From RGIG3009 sp045541495 (GTDB lineage: Bacteria > Bacillota > Clostridia > Oscillospirales > Acutalibacteraceae): DNA of 7,081 bases. The DNA lies in NCBI GenBank assembly GCA_045541495.1, contig JAZQJE010000054.1, positions 1 through 7,081 of the forward strand, given 5' to 3'. The first letter of the stretch is position 1. Every line of letters starts with the position of its first letter. The notes beneath the pieces were generated by a model. That model was not told where the DNA came from. It did no database searches and worked only from the letters and a program-made list of their open reading frames with translations. The translations under genes and the position numbers were made by a program. Below, piece after piece: positions 1 to 4,333 of the stretch.

Positions 1-41
1 AGGTTTTGCAGACCCATGCCTTACCACTTGGCTATGTCGCC
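1..41 (-). tRNA. tRNA-Cys(GCA), partial, 3' part beyond the window edge
   Basis: Read on the minus strand, the 5' half of a tRNA is visible. It has acceptor 5' strand GGCGACA (41 to 35), then TA, a D-arm GCC...GGC with loop AAGTGGTAA, and an anticodon stem-loop TGGGT-CTGCAAA-ACCT. The anticodon is GCA, which reads cysteine codons. The variable arm, T-arm and 3' acceptor lie outside the window. It is only 40 bases downstream of tRNA-Gly on the same strand, with a hairpin between them, so it probably shares the tRNA-Gly promoter. Confidence 0.9.
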
Positions 42-49
42 ATGGGATG

Positions 50-77
50 AAAAAAGCGTCATACCTGACGCTTTTTT
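50..77 (-). terminator. Terminator-like hairpin between tRNA-Gly and tRNA-Cys
   Basis: GCGTCA (56-61) pairs with TGACGC (66-71) around a 4-base loop. The stem is flanked by A6 (50-55) and T6 (72-77), so it reads as an intrinsic terminator on either strand. On the minus strand it follows tRNA-Gly by a few bases. It fills most of the 40-base spacer before tRNA-Cys, so termination is probably incomplete, or the hairpin serves processing. Confidence 0.65.
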
Positions 78-81
78 CTTT

Positions 82-157
82 TGGAGCGGCTTACGAGGCA
101 CGAACTCGCTACCTCCACCTTGGCAAGGTGGCGCTCTACCAGATGAGCTAAAGCCGC
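82..157 (-). tRNA. tRNA-Gly(GCC)
   Basis: A complete 76-base tRNA with encoded CCA on the minus strand. The acceptor GCGGCTT (157 to 151) pairs perfectly with AAGCCGC (92 to 86); the discriminator is T and CCA is at 84-82. The D-arm is GCTC-ATCTGGTA-GAGC. The anticodon arm is CCACC-TTGCCAA-GGTGG with anticodon GCC. The T-arm is GCGAG-TTCGTGC-CTCGT. Two positions are odd for an elongator tRNA: base 58 of the T-loop is T where A is nearly universal, and the 15-48 pair would be T-A. The gene has its own strong promoter about 20 bases upstream and a short leader. Confidence 0.95.
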
Positions 158-175
158 AAATTTGCTGCGAGAGTT

Positions 176-204
176 ACTATAGCACATTGAAAACCGTTTG
201 TCAA
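176..204 (-). promoter_or_regulatory. Sigma-A promoter of the tRNA-Gly (and probably tRNA-Cys) unit
   Basis: On the minus strand, TTGACA (204-199) and TATAGT (181-176) are separated by exactly 17 bases. The predicted transcription start is about 10-12 bases before the mature tRNA-Gly 5' end. This is one mismatch from the full consensus. Confidence 0.85.
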
Positions 205-206
205 GC

Positions 207-247
207 AAAAAAACCGCGGGGGAAAAATTTTTTCTCCGCGGGTTTTT
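207..247 (-). terminator. Intrinsic terminator of the lipoprotein gene
   Basis: CCGCGG at 214-219 pairs with CCGCGG at 236-241, extended inward by G-T and G-C pairs and then an A5/T-rich stretch. On the minus strand it is followed by seven T (213-207). It begins a few bases after the lipoprotein stop codon. Five T at 243-247 also make it a possible terminator in the plus direction. Confidence 0.8.
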
Positions 248-251
248 GTTA

Positions 252-1532
252 TCAGATGCCGTACACTAATTGAGCCATTTCTTTCAACTTAGGCGCTTTG
301 AGAGCGCGATCGTAGCGAATAACTTTGTCGCCCAGTTCTTTGATGCGCTTCTCCACTTCCTCGTTGTACTCATCGTATTTCATGTGTTCGAGAACGGTAT
401 CGTGCATGTCGCCGTAATAATCTTCCACTTCCACGGTCTTGCCGTCTTCGTCGGTTTCGGTGCGCTCGGATTCGGGATCCATGCGGAAGATTAGCGCCAT
501 GGTCTTGGTTTCACCGTTTTTCTTGTAAATCTGAATGGCAGCGGTGCCTTCTTCCACGGCTTCCACGGCTTTGAGGAAATCTTCATCGGCGATATCCTCT
601 TTAAACGCATCGTTGCGAGCAGCGGTTTGCGTTGTAGTCGTGGTGGTGCTGGCGGTCGTGGTCGTGCCGATTCCTGTTGTGGTGGTGCCGGTGGTTGTTG
701 TAGTGGTAGTCGTCGGGGTTGTAGTCGTAGCAACCGTCGTGGTGGTGCCGGTTCCGGTCGTGGTGGTAGCACCTACCTTGGTGGTCGTGGTCTTCTTGGC
801 GGCTTCTTCGTCGGCTAAATAAGGAGCGTAGACATGTTTTTCAAAAGCGGCGCTGTCCTGTTTCTCGGCGGCATTGAACGCATCCAAATACTTTTGCAGG
901 CGTGCTTTGATGGCGTCGACTTCGGTGTCTTTCTTTTCGCTCTTATCGCTGTTTACCAGGGAAATCTCGATGGATTTGTAGCTCAAGTAGTTGTCGTCGA
1001 AATATTTGCGGATATCGGTTTCTTTTACTTCCCGTTCGCCGTCTTTGCCGTACAGGCCGAAGAACAGCGCGGCTTCATTCAAACTGACGGCTTTGGCCAT
1101 ATCCATATACCGTTGGTTATTGAAACCCAGTTGAATGAACGCATCGGTGGATAAGTCTTCAAAACTCTCTTCCAGTTCTTTGAGATCCTCTTCGTCCCAC
1201 TTCAAGTTGTGCTCTTTCAGCATTTCCTCGATGACGGCTTGGCGGATCATGGTATCCTGCGCTTTTTGCAGAATATAATTATCCAGTTCGACCTCTTTTT
1301 CGTTGTAGGTGACTTTCATGTCAAAGGCCTCTTCACCCATGTAATACAGATAGGTGTTGGCATACGAATCGGTGGTCATAATAGAATAGACATATGCCAA
1401 ATAATCGCCCATGGTATAGTGTTTGCCGTTTGCCTCCATGGCGTATTCGGGGGTAGAACATCCGCCCATGAGAAGGCAGGTGATCAGCAAGGTCGCAGCA
1501 AGGACAATGCTGAGCAAGCGGTTATGTTTCAT
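252..1532 (-). CDS. Lipoprotein, SurA_N/PrsA-like folding-factor architecture with poly-Thr insertion
   Basis: A 426-residue predicted lipoprotein on the outer face of the membrane. Seen: an ATG at 1532 preceded by AAGGAGG 10 bases upstream; a further upstream in-frame ATG at 1610 lies before the promoter and is rejected. The signal peptide has a positive start (MKHNR), a hydrophobic core (about 6-22) and a lipobox-like LMGGC with Cys25 as the lipidated residue. Residues about 30-160 (YAMEANGKHYTMGDYLAY, then helices including a DNYILQKAQDTMIRQAVIEEML stretch broken here as DNYILQK and IRQAVIEEML) resemble the SurA N-terminal chaperone domain. Residues about 170-245 and 305-400 resemble two halves of a parvulin (PpiC) or related region. 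A threonine-rich stretch (248-303) separates them. The C-terminus is acidic then basic. By family analogy it would help fold secreted proteins. Isomerase activity is uncertain, because the parvulin core is not clearly recognisable. It is monocistronic, with its own promoter and terminator. Confidence 0.88.
   Translation of the reverse strand: MKHNRLLSIVLAATLLITCLLMGGCSTPEYAMEANGKHYTMGDYLAYVYSIMTTDSYANTYLYYMGEEAFDMKVTYNEKEVELDNYILQKAQDTMIRQAVIEEMLKEHNLKWDEEDLKELEESFEDLSTDAFIQLGFNNQRYMDMAKAVSLNEAALFFGLYGKDGEREVKETDIRKYFDDNYLSYKSIEISLVNSDKSEKKDTEVDAIKARLQKYLDAFNAAEKQDSAAFEKHVYAPYLADEEAAKKTTTTKVGATTTTGTGTTTTVATTTTPTTTTTTTTGTTTTGIGTTTTASTTTTTTQTAARNDAFKEDIADEDFLKAVEAVEEGTAAIQIYKKNGETKTMALIFRMDPESERTETDEDGKTVEVEDYYGDMHDTVLEHMKYDEYNEEVEKRIKELGDKVIRYDRALKAPKLKEMAQLVYGI
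624..791 (-). repeat. Threonine-rich coding tract built from Thr-4 blocks
   Basis: Codons for residues 248-303 of the lipoprotein; 40 of 56 residues are Thr. The Thr runs are mostly exactly four (248-251, 256-259, 263-266, 269-272, 283-286, 290-293), plus one of eight (274-281) and one of six (296-301). They are separated by G, A, V, K, I, S or P. All four Thr codons (ACA, ACC, ACG, ACT) are mixed. The tract is therefore a low-complexity protein linker, not a simple DNA microsatellite. Long open frames on the plus strand here are artefacts of the GTN-rich complement. Confidence 0.9.
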
Positions 1533-1566
1533 ATTGTTTCGTCCTCCTTGACAAAATACAACCTTT

Positions 1567-1595
1567 ATTGTACACGAAAAAAATGCGTTTGTCCA
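1567..1595 (-). promoter_or_regulatory. Sigma-A promoter of the lipoprotein gene
   Basis: On the minus strand, TGGACA (1595-1590) and TACAAT (1572-1567) are 17 bases apart. The predicted start leaves a leader of about 25-30 bases carrying the AAGGAGG site before the ATG at 1532. It is divergent from the tRNA-Leu promoter. Confidence 0.7.
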
Positions 1596-1616
1596 CACTG
1601 AAATGTGCAAAGTTAA

Positions 1617-1665
1617 AAAAATTCACAAAGATTCCACAAAAACACGCCTTTGTGAGAGAATTTTT
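1617..1665. repeat. Imperfect inverted repeat between divergent promoters
   Basis: The left arm AAAAATTCACAAAG (1617-1630) matches the complement of the right arm CTTTGTG-AGAG-AATTTTT (1648-1665), apart from a 4-base insertion. Additional CAAAG/CACAAA copies sit at about 1608-1612 and 1635-1640. The repeat lies between the -35 boxes of the lipoprotein gene and tRNA-Leu. It could be an operator or simply an A/T-rich upstream element; no known regulator motif is recognised. Confidence 0.4.
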
Positions 1666-1667
1666 CC

Positions 1668-1696
1668 TTGACAAGCGGGAAACAACGGTGTATAAT
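1668..1696 (+). promoter_or_regulatory. Consensus sigma-A promoter of tRNA-Leu
   Basis: TTGACA (1668-1673) and TATAAT (1691-1696), both perfect consensus hexamers, are 17 bases apart. A GC-rich stretch (GCGACA) follows the -10 box, and the mature tRNA begins 17 bases after it. An A/T-rich run (AATTTTT) directly upstream may strengthen it. Confidence 0.92.
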
Positions 1697-1712
1697 GCGA
1701 CATGTTGGATAT

Positions 1713-1799
1713 GCCGGTGTGATGGAATTGGCAGACGTAGTGGACTCAAAATCCACCGCTGGCGACAGCGTGCCGGTTCGAGTCCGGCCACCGGCACCA
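1713..1799 (+). tRNA. tRNA-Leu(CAA)
   Basis: A complete 87-base class II tRNA. The acceptor GCCGGTG (1713-1719) pairs with CACCGGC (1789-1795); the discriminator is A and CCA is encoded (1797-1799). The anticodon arm is GTGGA-CTCAAAA-TCCAC with anticodon CAA, reading UUG leucine codons. A long variable arm with stem CGCTG/CAGCG is typical of Leu and Ser tRNAs. The T-arm GCCGG-TTCGAGT-CCGGC is canonical. It is a single-gene transcription unit with its own promoter and terminator. Confidence 0.97.
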
Positions 1800-1803
1800 T
1801 GTT

Positions 1804-1845
1804 GAATGTTCATAACGGACTTGACCGTTATGAACATTCTTTTTT
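1804..1845 (+). terminator. Strong intrinsic terminator of tRNA-Leu
   Basis: A perfect 15-bp stem (1804-1818 with 1825-1839) around a 6-base loop, followed by six T (1840-1845). It starts four bases after the tRNA CCA end. Confidence 0.95.
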
Positions 1846-1885
1846 ATGCACATCAGTGTTTAGAGCAGGTTTATTCTGTTCTTTT

Positions 1886-1920
1886 TTGTTATGCAGGCAA
1901 GGCTTTCGGTATATACGAAA
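1886..1920 (+). promoter_or_regulatory. Weak candidate promoter with overlapping imperfect palindrome
   Basis: TTGTTA (1886-1891) and TATATA (1910-1915), 18 bases apart, could form a weak promoter. The -10 box sits in an imperfect palindrome TTTCGGTATATACGAAA (1904-1920). It lies upstream of the ribbon-helix-helix remnant and may be its old promoter and operator. This is an assignment from position and sequence only. Confidence 0.25.
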
Positions 1921-2017
1921 CCGCTACACCTTGTCTTGTATCCTTGGTTAAAGGCCGTGAGAAGGTGCTTTCGGGGATTTCTATATAGCCCACAAATCGG
2001 TAGAATATCACTATTCG

Positions 2018-2170
2018 TTGGGTTTTATATTTTCCTTCGCCTTTAAAACCATCCGTTTTCCCGACGATGTGGTAGGAAATGTAGAAAAAGCTATTCAAGG
2101 AAAAGACTGTATCTTTTCCGCTTTTGTGATCGCCGCTGTGCGTCCGGCATTGGAAGATGTAAACGATTGA
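2018..2170 (+). pseudogene. Ribbon-helix-helix (CopG/Arc-like) small protein, probable remnant
   Basis: An open frame runs from 1961 to the TGA at 2168-2170. Its last 40 or so residues read like a ribbon-helix-helix protein. A beta-strand FKTIRFPDD is followed by helix A (VVGNVEKAIQGK), then the turn and helix B (FSAFVIAAVRPALEDV). Such proteins are small dimeric DNA binders, often antitoxins or self-repressing regulators. Clostridia carry short standalone members, possibly those named YlcI/YnfO family; I am unsure of that label. No ATG or GTG lies in frame before the domain. The only candidate, TTG at 2018 (50 residues), lacks a ribosome binding site, and a stop at 1958-1960 closes the frame. 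A proline inside helix B also hints at decay. A strong terminator follows the stop by about 9 bases. No toxin partner is adjacent. The alternative is a live gene with an unusual start. Confidence 0.5.
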
Positions 2171-2178
2171 TTTGTCCG

Positions 2179-2218
2179 AAAAGTGCGCTCCGTTGTTAAA
2201 ACGGAGCGCACTTTTTTT
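2179..2218 (+). terminator. Intrinsic terminator after the ribbon-helix-helix frame
   Basis: A 12-bp perfect stem (2183-2194 with 2200-2211) around a 5-base loop is extended by A4/T4 flanks and followed by seven T (2212-2218). It insulates the topoisomerase operon from upstream transcription and marks the 2018-2170 frame as an old transcription unit. Confidence 0.93.
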
Positions 2219-2245
2219 ATTCGCATACCCGTTCTTGGAAAAAAC

Positions 2246-2275
2246 TTGACGGCGGGACAAGATATAGTGTACAAT
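2246..2275 (+). promoter_or_regulatory. Promoter of the parE-parC operon
   Basis: TTGACG (2246-2251) and TACAAT (2270-2275) are separated by 18 bases. The -10 context GTGTACAATAA is identical to that of the lipoprotein promoter. The predicted leader is about 45 bases, ending in an AAGGA ribosome binding site at 2314-2318. Confidence 0.75.
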
Positions 2276-2328
2276 AACACGGTATGGGAAATTTTTGAAC
2301 TATATTTAGATTTAAGGATGACGTGACT

Positions 2329-4317
2329 ATGGCGGCAACAAAGCCAATTTATGGTAATGAAAGTATTACCTCGCTGAAAGGCGCTGATCGGGTGCGGAAA
2401 CGCCCGGCGGTCATTTTCGGCTCGGATGGGTTGGAGGGTTGCGAACACGCGGTGTTCGAGATCCTGTCCAACTCCATTGACGAAGCCCGTGAGGGACACG
2501 GCAATAAAATCGTCACCACCCGTTACGAAGACGGCTCTTTTGAAGTGCAGGACTTCGGCCGCGGTATGCCGGTGGATTTTAACCAAAAAGAAAATCGGTA
2601 CAACTGGGAACTCATCTTTTGTGAACTGTATGCCGGCGGTAAATACAATACCAATGAGGGGGAGAGCTATGAGTTTTCCCTCGGTTTGAACGGCCTGGGC
2701 GCTTGTGCTACCCAGTATTCTTCGGAATACATGGACGTGGAAGTGCATCGGGACGGCTTTTGCTATACCTTGCACTTTGAACACGGCGAAAACGTGGGAG
2801 GACTCACCAAAGAACCCTACACCAAACGGGATACGGGTACGCGTATTCGATGGAAACCCGATTTACAGGTGTTTACGGACATTGCGGTGCCTATCGACTA
2901 TTTCCGTGACGTCATTCGCCGTCAAGCCATCGTTAATCCCAATTTGTTGTTTATTCTTCGCGACCAAAAAGGCCGTTCTTTTGAAACAGAAGAATTTGTG
3001 TATGAAAACGGTATCGCCGACTATGTGAACGAACTGGTGGGCGAGGACAGTATGACCGATGTACAGGTGTGGTCGGCGGAACGCCGCGGCCGCGACCGTG
3101 AGGACAAGCCCGAATATAAAGTAAAACTCAACGTGGCTATGTGTTGTTCCAACAAGGTGAATTTGTTGGAATATTACCACAACTCCAGTTGGTTGGAGCA
3201 CGGCGGCGCGCCCGAAAAAGCGGTGCGGTCGGCCTTTGTGTCCCAGATCGACGCGTATCTGCGCCAAAACGGCAAATATCTGAAAAATGAAAGCAAGATC
3301 ACGTTCCAAGACGTGCAGGATTGTTTGGTGTTGGTGTCGTCGTCTTTCTCCACCTCCACTCAGACATCCTATGAAAACCAAACCAAGAAAGCTATCACCA
3401 ATAAGTTTATCCAAGAAGCGATGACGGAATTTTTGCGCCATCACTTGGAAGTGTTCTTCATTGAAAACAAAGCGGATGCGGAAAAATTGGCGGGACAAGT
3501 GCTCATCAACAAACGCAGTCGTGAAAAAGCGGAAACCACCCGCTTGAACTTAAAAAAGACCTTGGCCACGGGCAACGATTTTGCGTCTCGTGTACAAACC
3601 TTTGTGGATTGTCGCAGCAAGGATGTCAGCGAACGGGAACTGTTTATCGTGGAGGGTAAATCCGCTATGGGCGCCTGCGTACAGGCGCGGGACCCCAATT
3701 TTCAAGCTATTATTCCCGTTCGCGGTAAGATTCTCAACTGCCTGAAAGCGGATCTGAACAAGATCTTTAAGAGCGAGATCATCACCGACCTGTTAAAGGT
3801 ACTGGGTTGCGGCGTGGAAGTGAAAACCAAAGCCAACAAAGATCTGGCGACCTTTGATATGAATTTACTGCGGTGGGACAAAGTGATCATCTGTACCGAC
3901 GCGGACGTGGACGGATTTCAGATCCGTACGTTGATCCTCACCATGCTCCATTGTTTGACCCCCACCCTTATTCGTGAAGGCAAAGTATTTATTGCGGAAA
4001 CGCCGCTTTATGAGATCACTACCAAGACGGATACCTATTTTGCCTATAACGAAACGGAAAAGGCGGAGATCCTTGCCGAGATCGGCGATATGAAATACGG
4101 TATTCAGCGGTCAAAAGGTCTTGGTGAAAACGATCCCGAAATGATGTCGTTGACCACCATGAACCCTGCTACCCGCCGTTTGATCCGTGTGGAGCCTTCC
4201 GACGAGGCGGCTACCGAGCGGATGTTTGATGTGCTGTTGGGTGATAACTTGGCGGGACGAAAAGATTTTATTGCAGAAAACGGCCACCTGTATCTGGAAC
4301 AAGTGGACTTAAGCTGA
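2329..4317 (+). CDS. parE: Type IIA DNA topoisomerase B subunit, divergent ParE/GyrB family
   Basis: 662 residues, close to the usual ParE/GyrB length. It provides the ATPase and part of the cleavage core of a type IIA topoisomerase. The GHKL ATPase domain (about 15-210) shows RVRKRP, Glu44 and Asn48 (EILSNSIDEA), Asp75 in DFGRG, the lid GLNGLGA (119-125) and TGT (169-171). The transducer (about 215-395) carries the switch loop Gln351-Thr352-Lys353. The TOPRIM domain (about 437-560) has Glu442 in EGKSAMG and Asp524/526/528 in DADVDG, followed by QRSKGLGE (593-600). Departures from the family are Lys444 where EGDSA has Asp, Phe530-Gln531 after DADVDG, and Ser47 and Phe76 in the ATPase motifs. 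I chose ATG 2329 (10 bases after AAGGA); GTG 2323 would leave only 4. It is co-transcribed with parC 16 bases downstream. The ParE label rests on the partner lacking a GyrA box; many annotators would write gyrase/topoisomerase IV subunit B. Confidence 0.93.
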   Translation: MAATKPIYGNESITSLKGADRVRKRPAVIFGSDGLEGCEHAVFEILSNSIDEAREGHGNKIVTTRYEDGSFEVQDFGRGMPVDFNQKENRYNWELIFCELYAGGKYNTNEGESYEFSLGLNGLGACATQYSSEYMDVEVHRDGFCYTLHFEHGENVGGLTKEPYTKRDTGTRIRWKPDLQVFTDIAVPIDYFRDVIRRQAIVNPNLLFILRDQKGRSFETEEFVYENGIADYVNELVGEDSMTDVQVWSAERRGRDREDKPEYKVKLNVAMCCSNKVNLLEYYHNSSWLEHGGAPEKAVRSAFVSQIDAYLRQNGKYLKNESKITFQDVQDCLVLVSSSFSTSTQTSYENQTKKAITNKFIQEAMTEFLRHHLEVFFIENKADAEKLAGQVLINKRSREKAETTRLNLKKTLATGNDFASRVQTFVDCRSKDVSERELFIVEGKSAMGACVQARDPNFQAIIPVRGKILNCLKADLNKIFKSEIITDLLKVLGCGVEVKTKANKDLATFDMNLLRWDKVIICTDADVDGFQIRTLILTMLHCLTPTLIREGKVFIAETPLYEITTKTDTYFAYNETEKAEILAEIGDMKYGIQRSKGLGENDPEMMSLTTMNPATRRLIRVEPSDEAATERMFDVLLGDNLAGRKDFIAENGHLYLEQVDLS

Positions 4318-4333
4318 GAGGGGAGGAGCAGAC

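Noticed and set aside
491..822. Overlapping long open frames opposite and beside the Thr tract (Val-rich, Gly/Arg-rich and Pro/Arg-rich products)
   Set aside because: They are the complement and shifted frames of the ACN-repeat coding tract, with no ribosome binding sites; low-complexity shadows of the lipoprotein gene.
1533..1610. Longer lipoprotein start at ATG 1610
   Set aside because: It would run through the promoter and ribosome binding site and put 26 residues before a clear lipoprotein signal peptide.
1806..1988. 60-codon plus-strand frame after tRNA-Leu
   Set aside because: Its start lies inside the tRNA-Leu terminator hairpin, there is no ribosome binding site, and the product is not protein-like. 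Joining it to the ribbon-helix-helix frame by a frameshift was considered, but such proteins need no long N-terminus.
1985..2035. Possible hairpin CCCA...GAATA/TATTC...TGGG followed by T-rich sequence
   Set aside because: Short discontinuous stems with large internal loops, lying within the ribbon-helix-helix frame; too weak to call a terminator or riboswitch.
2095..2784. 229-codon minus-strand frame
   Set aside because: It is antisense to the parE 5' end and crosses the terminator and promoter upstream; it has no family features.
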